DNA from: Aplectana chamaeleonis
Lineage: Eukaryota; Nematoda; Chromadorea; Rhabditida; Cosmocercidae
DNA length: 64,000 bases
Assembly (NCBI GenBank): GCA_029168955.1
Contig: JAPDOI010000133.1
Coordinates: forward strand, 497,001 to 561,000
Direction of reading: 5' to 3'
The notes beneath the pieces are model-generated. The model had not been told where the DNA came from. It did not search any database and worked only from the letters and a program-made list of their open reading frames with translations. A program made the translations under genes and the position numbers. Below, one piece after another: positions 22,701-33,374 of this stretch (position 1 is the first letter of the stretch; each line of letters starts with the position of its first letter).

Positions 22701-23305
22701 TTTACCGTAGTGTACTTCGATCGACAAGAGCTGAACGATAGGACGTATTTTGGGACAGGCGGCACTTCTATAGCCACATCGGTGCGACCGCACGCAACAC
22801 GCTCGCCCAGGTCAATCGATGGCGCTGCATGCAAGCTGCCCGCGGTCGGAGGCAACTGCGCACGGACTCTTACATATGTGAATGGACTCACCTCAGGAAA
22901 TGCACATAGCCCGAACGGGGTTTCCTCGGTGCATGAGGATCTTCCACCTTGGTCCAAGTTCGGCCGGTGACGCCCGGTTTCTGGAATATGTCTACGCATT
23001 AGCCTCATTTTTCTCCCTAACCCGAAGACCTCCTAGGAGAAAGAATTCCTGATAAAACCAAGCTACAGTGCTCCCACCGTACTCCTACAACAACAGAATA
23101 GACACAAAAAACCCTTCCTGACAACGTTTTTCTTGACACCTGAGTTCGAAAAGTGAGCGGAAATTATTAGTATACACAGTATGATCGTGCATACCTTGTC
23201 CTTCCTGTTCCTATAACGTCTCTTTCGCGTTCTATCACTGTAGAGTGAGCTTTGACTGTCGAACGAGTTGTCAGCTTCCGATTTTACAGCTGTGCTAGCA
23301 CTCAT
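19721..23305 (-). CDS. hmg-20: HMG-box protein of the HMG20A/HMG20B (BRAF35) type
   Basis: HMG20 proteins are nuclear DNA-binding partners of LSD1/CoREST-type chromatin complexes. Nine exons on the minus strand: 23195-23305, 22892-22980, 22625-22730, 22159-22249, 21644-21789, 21497-21584, 21309-21437, 21165-21248 and 19721-19854, totalling 325 aa (human paralogues 317-347). The HMG box spans about residues 52-130: APRKPRSGYVHFL, then ALATEWQSLSQEERQPFLDLA and AYEQTEHYKEF. Next come a basic stretch (RMRKQRRKLGVD), the family motif PISIFTEEFLNH-like NISIFSSEFLNYNK, a coiled coil (about 185-240) and a helical C-terminus. An acceptor TTTGTAG lies 14 nt upstream of the ATG. Exon 5 uses donor GTTCGT, less typical, so that junction is the least certain. 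The last intron, 1.3 kb, is repeat-filled. Confidence 0.9.
19990..20980. repeat. Repeat-filled last intron of the HMG20 gene
   Basis: TTGT(C/G/T)GACAGCAG-type motifs occur near 20002 and 20527 and inverted near 20729 and 20955, together with many GGCAGG(T/C)C(T/A)(C/T)TCGGGGCGA-like units. The same ends bound a compact element at 26070-26224, so this intron looks like two or more overlapping copies of that family. No coding content recognised. Confidence 0.5.
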
Positions 23306-24329
23306 GGCTCAAATGATCTACAAATTTTTGAAAATCAGAAAGCAACTATAAAATTCTGAAAAAAAAAACAATTCACAAGCAAAGAAAACTTCAGAATTCG
23401 AAAAACAATTCAAAATAAGAAAGACCCTAGCACGGCTCACGCAAGGCGTGTAATCCCGTTTTGGTGTCTAATTGCGCGGCGGCACGGAAAAATGGGCGTG
23501 GCAAAGTGCTACGCCCAAATGCCCCCGTAACTGCTGTGATAGCACCAATTTTTCAGAAAAAAAAATCTTTCTATTAATTTTACTTTTCTACAGAAGGAAA
23601 ATATGTCTCTTCTCCGGACAAATATCCAAAATCGCCGAGATTACAGTGCAAAATATTGGATTTTGTTGAGTCTAAGAAATGAAGAGTTTCAGTACTCTGT
23701 AAAGCAGCTACTTACCTACGTATCTGAAAATGCGCCTGTAGACGATTTTCGATTGGGCTCCAATTGGACGTAAACTGCAAAAATATGCGTCATTCGAAAT
23801 GCACATTGCTCATTGCGGACATACGCCTTAATTTCACGCCTTGAATTGGACTCCTTCACCAGTACAAATTATGTAATAGATAACGATTCTGCCTTTAATC
23901 CCCTTCGCCAATAGTAAAATCAATGAGGTATCAAGTGCCCGCAGGAAAGTCTACTCACTGCAAACGAACCCTGGCTTTTCAAAGTTCTAAGGCGAAAAGA
24001 ACAGCTCTAAAATGATAAAGCCTCAATCACATAAAGCTTAGCTTGCTCGGATCAGTCCGGACGGAGCAAGCAGCGGAGCGGTCTGTCATGGCAAAACATA
24101 GCAGTGATTATGAGATTTTGACATTAGAAGTCCGATAAATTTTACTTCGACCGGCTCAAAATGAGGGAGCTAGGCTATATACTCTATTTCAGAGCGAAAT
24201 TTACTTGGTTTCGCGCGTAAGCTTTCTCCTCCTCAACCTCTCGCTCTGTAGCCGTGACTTCTCACGCTTCGCTCACGCACTTGAAAAAAAAAACCGTGTC
24301 AACTTCGCTCCAAAACAGAGTGTACTGTC
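23306..24329. other. Intergenic DNA between the HMG20 gene and pri-2
   Basis: The region includes one arm of the GGCGTGGCCAAGTGC fold-back family near 23470-23520 and AT-rich sequence. Around 24030-24085 GCTTGCTCGGATCAGTCCGGACGG-type short palindromes occur. I see no gene. Elements at 24330-26224 fill the remainder of the 3.1-kb gap. Confidence 0.4.
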
Positions 24330-24480
24330 CTTATCGGAGTGAAATACCGGTTCGCAGCTGCGGAAAACCGCTGTTGCCACAACCACGAGGTCTCGAGACG
24401 ATTGTCATCTAGCTGCGTGCTGCAACAGCGGCTGTCCGCAACTGCGGACAAGGATTCCCTCCGATAACGACAGTAGAAAT
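24330..24480. repeat. Fold-back element with TTATCGGAG ends
   Basis: TTATCGGAGTGAAAT on the left is mirrored by ATTCCCTCCGATAA on the right. Inside, CGCAGCTGCGGA and CCGCTGTTGC are mirrored by GCAACAGCGG and TCCGCAACTGCG. Confidence 0.6.
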
Positions 24481-24678
24481 CGCTGCGGTGCACCTTTGTG
24501 GGCGTCCTTGATGATAAAGTGAGCTTTTTTTGCAGAGCTTCCGCTGTTTATACACAGCTCTTTCCCTGGCGGATGTCAGAACTGCAGATAACAATCGGCA
24601 AATGCGTGCGGTCGCGTACGCACCTTCAAACCTGATAGGGAGGGGCGCAATCACCTGACTTCCTCCACCTCTGCCTTA

Positions 24679-25154
24679 AGCCTAGTTTTGACTGCATCGC
24701 TGCTGTTTTTCATCGCAGCGATTTTGCACCCGCTGCTGCAGCGATGTAGCAGCGGCAGCGATTCTGTTCATAGTGCATAGACCCAGGGATGATGGAAGAA
24801 ATTTAATGAATCAGTGAAATTAATGGCTGGTAGTTATCAATAACGCGTTTCGACCCGAAAACACTGATCTTGTCATGTGAAAGGGTCAACGTTCACTAAA
24901 CGAAACGTGTCATTCGCTGGCAATCGCTCCATCGCTGCCATTTTGGCCGCGATGGAGCGATGGTCAGCGACCATTGAGGATCGCTCTTCAAGCAGCGATG
25001 CAGTAAAACATAGGATTTCGTCGCCGCGACCCAGCGATGTAGGACGTTTGCCACGAAGCGATCACAATTGGAGCGGCTTTCCATTACGCGCGATGAAAAA
25101 GGAACAGTTGTCCCTCGCATGGCCGCAGCGACCACCTGCAGTCAAAACTAGGCT
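24679..25154. mobile_element. PIF/Harbinger-like MITE with TTA target duplication
   Basis: Perfect 18-bp inverted ends AGCCTAGTTTTGACTGCA / TGCAGTCAAAACTAGGCT, flanked by TTA at 24676-24678 and 25155-25157. The 476-bp interior is made of CATCGCTGC/GCAGCGATG motifs and a central palindrome (ATCGCTCCATCGC..GCGATGGAGCGAT) near 24923-24963. No transposase. A 117-codon ORF across it is element sequence. Confidence 0.75.
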
Positions 25155-25674
25155 TTACAGAGCAATCCACGCATGCCGCGTTCGCGACCGCACGCGCTGG
25201 CTGTTGAGGGCATACAACTTCGCCATCTAGACAAAGGGATTCTTCTAGCGATTTCGCAGCTGTCCTAAGAGGAGGTAAGGGGAGGACAAGACTCCGCCTC
25301 TTAGGAGCATGATTGCCCGAGCAATAGGGGGAGAACGGAGGCTTCAATCCTCCCCTACTCTTATCTGGGAGAGTTCCAAGATTCATTTCATTGTTGCAGT
25401 CCCAGAAACGTGTGGGGGATAACAACACTGCAAACCTAAAGTACTCTGCAAGCAGTCGCGTCGCGGCTTTCATTAGCCGCGCGGGGTCAGGCAGCCGCAC
25501 TCAGCTGATTTGCAAAACCCTGACTGTGTCGCGCGAGGCTATTGCGACCTTCCACGAGAACGTGGTAGGCTCTCTAAAGCAGGGCCCCCAGTTTCGTTTA
25601 AGCTTGGCAAGACGGATCAGACAGATCACCACACCTCACAATTTGTATACTGGATCTATACATCCTCCGTTTCA

Positions 25675-25815
25675 AAGACAAATTTAGTTTGTTCCTCCGC
25701 GTCCTCATGCAGATCGAAAGCAGGGATAGCGAGGAAGTGTGTGGGGTATAGTGACGCAGCATACGCCCGCACACGCACGCGATCCACGGCAGTAAATTTC
25801 ACTCCGAAAGAGAGA
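25675..25815. repeat. Dispersed repeat, reverse copy of the 18.7-kb family
   Basis: GACAAATTTAGTTTGTTCC, AGCGAGGAAGTGTGTGGG and GCACACGCACGCGATC match the complement of 18640-18830 in order. The surrounding 25160-25670 and 25816-26069 contain short inverted CTAAGAGG/CCTCTTAG motifs but no recognisable gene. Confidence 0.5.
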
Positions 25816-26069
25816 ATATGTGCAGGAAACTTAATTTTTCGAGATTCAAATCCATTTGTTCCGACAGCTGCAATATTGTAAGAGACCGGCCTTACTCATT
25901 GCTACAGACATTAGTATAGAAAGATTATATTTACTCTTCATACATATACGATTTTAAAAAGATGCTTTAGGAATTTTTTTTATATAAGTATGAAACATGA
26001 ACATGAGATCGGAACTGTGTGACCACGAAAAAGATTAGAAAACTACGTTCACCTCATTTAAAAAATTTG

Positions 26070-26224
26070 AGTCGTCGACAGCAGGCTGATAAGCAGCTAC
26101 CGGAAGAACAAACAGATCTCTCGGAACGATAGCCGGGTATTTGGCGGTGAACACGCCCTAATTTGATTGTCAACAAGAGGCAGTTTGTGATATGGTGTCC
26201 TTCTGATCTGCTGTCGACAACTAA
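26070..26224. mobile_element. MITE with AGT(C/T)GTCGACAGCAG ends
   Basis: AGTCGTCGACAGCAG at the left is inverted as CTGCTGTCGACAACT at the right, with one mismatch. It is 155 bp with no ORF. Its termini recur in the last intron of the HMG20 gene. It lies just downstream of the pri-2 stop codon. Confidence 0.65.
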
Positions 26225-26407
26225 CAATATGATTGCTTAAATTGGTCGCATTCTTGTTTCCCGGTTACAAGACGGTCTTCAGGCGAATGAACAAAATATT
26301 GGATACTGTATACAACAAGACCTAGGAAACTGCAAATTTCACAGGAAATTAACCGTTAACAAGTAATTATTTCTTGGATGTCACAAGATTGTGTGAAAAA
26401 TCCATTG

Positions 26408-29400
26408 TTAGGTTTCGTTATCAGAAAAATCGTCCTGCTCTTCATTCTTGATCACTTGCGAGCTGTGTGTCTGAACCAGATGGCTCGTCTTGGAACGTGC
26501 TCCACTCAAAACCTGAAATTTTAGTGACTGATACTCTTTCAGAACGAAAAGTTGGATTTCAAGTCCAATTGAAATCGGTAAATGAGCAACTCACCTCTTG
26601 CGACAGCTCATAGTAGGTGTTCGGATGCGTTATCACATGCCCCAGAGCGCCTTCCTCCATCTTATGTGTGTACTCAAAGAAACGTGTACACGCCTTATCG
26701 AATGCACTCGACTTGGAGTGGTTTATTATCTGAATTCAATTTCATCACTGAATACTACGTCTCAATATGAGTTTAATATTCCCCTATTTAGTCTATAATA
26801 TAACCCTCCTTCTTTGCAACGTTGAAAAAAAAAACCTTCTCAAAGATTCTCAAGTTAAACACCATGCGTAGAATCGTCATAGGGAGGGCCATTCCACGAT
26901 CTACTCAGCTTTTCAATTTGAAGAACTTCATACAACCCCATCGACACAGCGAATTCAACCCATGGAATTGAGACATTTGTTACGAGCCCTAACGCAATAT
27001 TTTCTACCTGGTGCTTGAGTCTGCTTCGACCCCCCCCCTCTTGAAAGATCCAGAAAAGTCTCACTACGCCCTGCAAACTATGCATATAATGTTGACCCAG
27101 AACTCTGCGACCCTCCTTCAACGAGCTGCTTCAGGCCCCAGCGCGCCTTTGACGGACCCAACCCGGACAGGACCCACAAAATCCACACAAGAACCGCCCA
27201 TACCTTGCCTATTTGCTCTTTATTCAGGCCATCCTTCTCCAACCGTTGAGCAAGAAGTTGCTGATCTACATGTTTGAATGGGCAGCCTGAAACAGGAATA
27301 CTACGGTATTGTACGTAGGAAAACTAAAACCCAGAACTACAAATATTGTACGAACCATGACAGTCCCCAGCCGCCGGTGGATTACCCAAAATGATGGTGG
27401 AACAGGGAAAAGCCGGATACTCCACACGTCGACCTTCTTTTCCATACATGTGGCGTATATTGTAGGCGTACTGCTTTTCGAACTGAAAGCACGCTACATA
27501 AGTATATCAACCGAGGGCGACCAATACTCTACTTGTTGCTCGAATACACGAAATGGGGGAGCCTGGGAGCAGTTCGGCCGGTGAAAAATAGAACGCGGGC
27601 GGCGCTCCAGTGAGGATGTGAACACAGCGGCTTGTCAAAAGTCGCGTCGCCTGTGCCAGCCGAACTGGTCCTGAGCGCCTCTCACTCTGTGTATTCGGCC
27701 GACAAGCCAATCAACTCTATCACCTTGTCCGAATCAATCTTCTTCGTAAATTCCTCCCTCATGAACAGAATGGCTTCATCCAAGGATAAACCAATAGCCT
27801 TCAAGAAGAGACCATATTGCCTGTGAAATTCAAAATTTGCGGGAAATTCGAGGAAATCATGATCTATTACTTTTGCATACCTTCTTGCGCCATGTCTCAG
27901 ATGATGATCAGCACGTAGTCGTGTGTGAATTTGGCGCATACAGGGTGGAAAAGATGATGCACAAAGCTGAAAAGCATAATAAAAGGGTACATCAAACAGT
28001 GGGTCCTGCGATGCGGCGCGGTAACGCACCTGATCAATCATCTGTCGAGTGACTTTTCCATCACTTTCCTTCCCGGCGTACTGTTTTCCACTGTAAGCAT
28101 TATTCGCTAATCGAGCCAGCCTTGGCAGAAGCCGACTTTCCTCTTCCACAACTGCCAAGTGCTTGAACGCTCGCTACAAAATAGGAAAGATCAGAGTCCG
28201 TCATGAACTTCGTAACATTATTAAACTATGCATAAGGCTGTATAAATATTATTACCGCCATGGCCGAGGTTATATTTGTCCGAAGAATCGCGCTAGTAAT
28301 TACAACTAGATCACTGAATGGGACATACGCAAATCCTTTCCAGACTAGCACTCGTCGACGCCGAACCAGCTCTAGAGCTGCCACGAAGTCCACCTAAATG
28401 ATTATAGAAATTGAACTGCATGCTTCGGAAGTAAGGTCAGAAAGTTCACCTTCCAGAAGTCAGTTACAAGAGCTTGGTCTACGGTAAGGCTACAAGCAGC
28501 AGCCAGTTCATACATCAGCTCGTCTTTTTCCGGTTTTTCTACCTGAAAGCTTAGAAAACAATTAAGAAAATTGAAAAAAAAGTTATATACAACTGACCAC
28601 ATCTAGGCTAACGTTGTTCTCTTTCAGAAAATTGATAATATTTGTTCGAGTCTCATTCATGAAGCGGAATCTGAACATGGGATGAATAACTTATGCACTC
28701 TTTTACAGTATAAAAAGACCGAAATATACCTGAAAAGGTCCATCTCCTGTGTAACAAACCACTTTGTGGATTCCGGCGAACGACAGAAGGCAAGCCTAAG
28801 GATGAAGTGGCCAATGATATCGCGTCTTCGAGCACGCTCGACGTCAGCCGGGAGACATGTTCCTAGACGATTTCAGTAAGAAATAGACGCAATGGCCTTT
28901 CGGGACAAATGTTTTTTGGTCATACAAAGACATTAGGAAGTAAGGTTCATAGATGTGCTATTGACCTTGACGGCGCTTCCGGCAATCACAAGCCTTCCCG
29001 GCACCTCGCCAATCATGTTCCCTTCCAGCGATACCGACAGGAATAAATCTTTCCGGCGCCCACATATAATCACACACCTTCCCGACGCTCCCAGAAATCA
29101 TATACTTTCCCGGCGCTCCCTGTAATCGACCCAGAGCTCCTGGCAATCATATGCCTTTTCAGGGCTCTCAGCAAGCATAGGTCTTCCCGGCTATACAGAA
29201 GCAGTCGCGGGCCTTCCTGGCGCTCCCGGCAATCGTATGCCTTCCCGACGCTCCAGTGCAAAAGTATGGGTTCCCGGCGCTCCCGGCAATGGTGTGCCTT
29301 CCCGGCGCTCCCAGCAATCATACGCTTTCCCGGCGCTCCCTGTAATCGACCCAGAGCTCCTGGCAATCATATGCCTTTTCAATGCTCTCAGCAAGCATAG

Positions 29401-31176
29401 GTTTTCCCGGCACTACAGAAGCAGTCGAGCGCCTTCCCAGCACCCTCGCCAATCATGTCCCTTCCCGGCACTCCCACCAGTAGAATGGGTTCCCGGTGCT
29501 CCCTGTAATCATATACTTTCCCGGCGCTCCCTGTAATCGACCCAGAGCTCCTGGCAATCATATACCTTTTCAGGGCTATCAGCAAGCATAGGTCTTCCCG
29601 GCTCTACAGAAGCAGTCGCGGGCCTTCCTGGAGCTCCCGGCAATCGTATGCCTTCCCGACGCTCCAGTGAAAAGTATGGATTCCCGGCGCTCCCGGCAAT
29701 CGTGTGCCTTCCCGGCGCTCCCAGCAATCATATGCTTTCCCGGCGCTCCCTGTAACCGACCCAGAGCTCCTAGCAATCATATCCTTTTCAATGCTCTCAG
29801 CAAGTATAGGTCTTCCCGGCACCACAGAAGCAGTCGAGCGCCTTCCCAGCACCCTCGCCAATCATGTCCCTTCCCGGCACTCCCACCGGTAAAATGGGTT
29901 CCCGGTGCTCCCGGTAATCATAGACTTTCCCAGGACTCCCGGCAATCGAATTCCTTCCCGGCGCTCCCGGCAATCATATGCTGTCATGCTGTCGGAGTGC
30001 TCCCGGAGTGGCATGCATGAATGCGGCACCGATGGTCAGGGAGCGCCACGCCGCACGCACGCGTCACGATTTGAATTCAAGTTGCGATGCGTGCACGTGA
30101 CGTTGCGCCTCCCTACCCTGGCCGCCGCATTCATGCATGCCACTCCCGGTAATCGAGTTCGTTCACGGCGCTCTCAGCAACAAAACTTTTCCCGGCATTC
30201 CACAAGCAATCACACACCTTCCCGGCGCTCCGAAAATCAGATGCCTTCACGGCGCTCTCAGCTGTTGTATGCTTCCCTGGCGCTCCTTGCAATCACATGC
30301 TTTCCCGGGAATCCCGACAATCATGCTTTCCCAGGGCTCCTGGTAATCGAGTTCGTTCACGGCGCTCTCAGCAACCAAAGGTCTCGCCCAAATTCTCAAG
30401 CAGTCATACACTTTTCCCGGCGCTCTCAGCAGTAGTATGCTTCCCTGTCGCTCCCGGCAATCTTATACTTTCCCGGCAATCAAATGTCTTCCCGGCGATC
30501 CGGGCAACCACACACCTTACCTGCGCTTTCGGCAATCATATGCCTTTCCGGCAATCAAGTTACTTCACGGCGGTCTCAGCAATCATTTGTATTCCCCGGC
30601 ACTCCCCAAGCGATCACACGTCTTCCCGACGCTCCAGGAGAATCATACGTCTTCCCGGTGCTCGCGTCGATTCCAATTCGATATGCATTAGGGAACTTGA
30701 AATTCACTTCAGAAAACTACGATTTCCTTACCCACTGCGATCGGCATGACCTTGTGAAGTTCTCTGATCATTGCTTTTGCGAATTCGTCGCTACCCCATG
30801 TGTACCGCTCCTTGATGTCTTCAATGGTCTGGAACCCTCAAAAGTGAGGAATATGTCCTACGCTGACAGCGTTCACAAGCTCATGCTCGAATGATGCAGC
30901 ATAATACCTTCAGAACTTTCACTCGTTCAATTGCAATCTCATCAAACTCCTCGATACCGATCTCATCAGATGGAGGAGCATTGTACATCTGTATATTCCA
31001 ACTATAAGGGGACCTCGCCGAGCCGGAAACCTGAACAAGTTTATGATATTGTGTCAGAGAATGTCGGGAAATTCGGAGAAAATGAGAAATTCTTACACAA
31101 GACGTACCTTGATGCGTGACGCGTTACTCCTAATGCCATGGCGAACGACCCGCGAGGAGCCAGAATCAAACTGCAT
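26408..31176 (-). CDS. pri-2: DNA primase large subunit (PRIM2/PRI-2)
   Basis: This is the regulatory, 4Fe-4S-binding subunit of the primase-polymerase alpha complex that starts RNA primers in S phase. Fourteen exons on the minus strand: 31108-31176, 30908-31030, 30732-30828, 28730-28862, 28598-28670, 28450-28542, 28256-28393, 28030-28173, 27881-27966, 27724-27820, 27356-27482, 27204-27286, 26595-26729 and 26408-26512, giving 500 aa (human 509). All joins keep frame. Family motifs: [61 protein letters not shown] split over two exons, and [11 protein letters not shown]. The four cluster cysteines fall at about 299, 378, 395 and 435; the last two gaps, 17 and 40, equal those of the human protein. 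TTTTCAG ends 1 nt before the ATG, suggesting trans-splicing. Intron 3 (1.9 kb) holds a minisatellite. Confidence 0.96.
27565..27712. repeat. Short GC-rich insertion with AGTTCGGC ends in pri-2 intron 10
   Basis: Within the 241-bp intron between exons 10 and 11, a segment with GTTCGGCCGG, CGGCGCTCCAGTGAGG and CAGCCGAACTGG looks unlike the AT-rich flanks. Similar wording (ACCAGTTCGGCTGGC) appears near 18900. Ends are partly complementary (AGTTCGGCCGG versus GTATTCGGCCGA is direct, not inverted), so its class is unclear. Confidence 0.35.
28965..30680. repeat. GC-rich degenerate minisatellite with higher-order structure in pri-2 intron 3
   Basis: Units of roughly 25-30 bp built on CTTCCCGGCGCTCCCGGCAA followed by TCATATGC run for about 1.7 kb. 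On top of this, a longer block starting TGTAATCGACCCAGAGCTCC recurs at 29121, 29341, 29532 and 29751, so the period is near 190-220 bp. The array is broken by a palindromic insertion at 30006-30145. Many ORFs in all frames here come from the repeat. Spliced out of pri-2, it should not affect the protein. Confidence 0.85.
30006..30145. mobile_element. Palindromic insertion inside the minisatellite
   Basis: GAGTGGCATGCATGAATGCGGC and its exact complement bound a 140-bp segment whose sequence (CGCACGCACGCG, TTTGAATTCAAG) is unlike the array. The inner arms are imperfectly complementary (GGGAGCGCCACG versus CGTTGCGCCTCCC). Array units continue on both sides, so this is a small fold-back element that inserted into the array. 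Confidence 0.7.
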
Positions 31177-31177
31177 T

Positions 31178-33358
31178 CTGAAAAACATAATAAATCAGAG
31201 TGTAGACGTCTTTCTCACAGGTTACTGAATTCGGCATAGTGGTTTTAAGACCAGAATCGATCGCATTTATATGCTAGAAGATGGTGAAACAGATATGGCG
31301 CGCATCAGCGGGCGAAGGCGCGTGTAGAAAGGATACATATCGATTCGCGTGCCGCCAACTGTGAACGCTGCCTACGACACTTCTCAGAACTTGACAGTCG
31401 TGAAAACGTCGAAAACTTGTCCGAGATGTTGATTCGGAATAGCGGAATAGTGCGAATTACGTTGTTACGGTATACTTTCCTTGTAGATTAAAAAGCTCTC
31501 ACTCGATCGCTGGAAAAAATGGGGAATACCAAAACTTGGAATTTCGCCTAGATTCATTACTTGTTTTCAGTTGAAAGAAATCAGGAGAGGTACGATTTAA
31601 GTGGATTTAATCACTTATTTAACTTTCTCTTAAAATTTTTCTTTTTCACGAAATTACTATTCACTTTTTTCTTTCGTTAAGGTGAATTTGTGAAAAGAAC
31701 TCGGTTAACACGACTCAGTAGAATTGAGATAACTCGATAACGCTACCTACTCAAGTGAGATCAAAAGATGAAACCAAATTTCAAAGCATTTTCAGAACCG
31801 ACGATGGACAGTGCGCCAACTTTTGAATCCCCCTCAATTCCCGCCGTCTGCAAATGCGGTCTCGAAGCGCACGCCTGTTTTCTGTTCTGCTCTGCCACGT
31901 TCAAATGTAGTTTGTATGATGATCCTGATGACTGTGCTTTATTAAACCTTGTTTTTTTAAACTTGTAGTCGCTAATAACTTGTCTGGACCATCTCATGTT
32001 GTCCTCATGCTTGTGAATTCTCGTTTTCCTTAGATTTTTGTTTTCTTTGCGAGAGATTTTGATTTTTTTCCAATTTTTTAGACATTTTAATATTTCATTG
32101 CGAATAGATTCGATTTATTTTTATGATTGTGGTTTCTTCTGCTCCTTCTCCGATCAGGGATAATATAACTTCTAGTTTTGCCCTGACTGCAACCTGAACG
32201 CTTGTTAAATGTTTCCTGTTTTACCTTAAATTTTTGTGATTTTTTCCTCAATTAAAACCATCGCACATTTTTTATCTGCGCTATTTTCTTGTAAAGTAAA
32301 TCTGGAAAAAAACTAGAGAATACTCAAGTTTAAAATGCCCAGTGTTCGAAATTTCATCCGCTATGATTAGGGTCACCGAGCTACGACCCCCCCCTGGTGA
32401 CGAAAATTTCCGAAAATGTTTTAGTTTTTGGTTTTATATGACTAGAATTTGATAACCTGTGATGTTTTTGTCGTAAACTTAAACGCTTCCCCCCTTGTGG
32501 GTGAGAATTCAGTCCAGAATTTTTCACGACCTCCCACCCCAAATTTTCAGTTTTTGGTCAAAAATTTCATTACACCCCCCCCATTTTGCAGAAGTGGATC
32601 CAATCGATAGAGTACTCTCAATAAACCGTAAAAAATTCTTTTTCGCCACATATCCTTCCGGAAAGGGATTAACACTTGCACTGCTAGCGTTGACCGAAGG
32701 GATTCAGAGTTTTGAGCAGGACCCTGTCGCCGAAGGAAGTGATTTAGACGGGTATGACGGGTTCGAGGTCGGGTTTTGGAAGATTACGGTTGTTGAACGG
32801 TATCTTGGGTAAGCCCAAAATTTAACCGAAAGTATACCCAAGGGGGGGGGGGGTTGAAACTAGTTTCGAATTCAATGTTCGGTCTCTGGATACTCACGGT
32901 TATATTGTAACTCAGAGGCATTATACCTGCTGTTGCATATGGTTATTTTCGAAAAAACCTGAAAACGAATGTCAAAATCGTGATCAGCACCCATGGAAAC
33001 CTCCATTGGCGAAATGCCTGTCAATTCTCTAACTTTGACCTGATACGGTGTAAGTACCGTAATCTTTTACTAATCAGCAGATTGACCACAAATTCGTGTT
33101 AAAACCTCAAATAATCTTCAAAGGAGAAGTTGCATTTCCTCTCCTTTCTTACTTTACCTTCTTTTTTTTTTCGTTTCATATTAGAGGGAATTTCTCACGT
33201 GTGGAGTTGGAAGTGCTGAGATTTGCTAAAACCGCATGCATTTCACTGTTTGAATGTTTATGTGTTTATGGTTATGTTCATGTTATGAATACCTCCTCTT
33301 CGACACCTTTTTATGTTTCATTTATTTTCTATCTTTATCTCTCGCAATCAGACTTCCA
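31178..33358. other. Divergent intergenic region between pri-2 and the YIPF6 gene
   Basis: This 2.2 kb is AT-rich with C- and G-homopolymer runs near 32385, 32575 and 32840. It must hold the promoters of both genes, since they are transcribed away from each other. Motifs of the dispersed GACCACAAATTCGTGTT / GGTACGGTGTAAG type occur near 33040-33100. Two short ORFs (31768-31968, 32495-32812) show no family features. Confidence 0.4.
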
Positions 33359-33374
33359 GGAGGTGCTGTAATTG

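Noticed and set aside
26855..27017. Candidate extra pri-2 exon ([11 protein letters not shown]..) after a good acceptor
   Set aside because: Joining exon 12 directly to 26729 gives the family spacing exactly (40 residues between the last two cluster cysteines), and the candidate runs to a stop. It is intronic.
28958..30435. Many 60-176 codon ORFs on both strands
   Set aside because: All are translations of the GC-rich minisatellite in the pri-2 intron.
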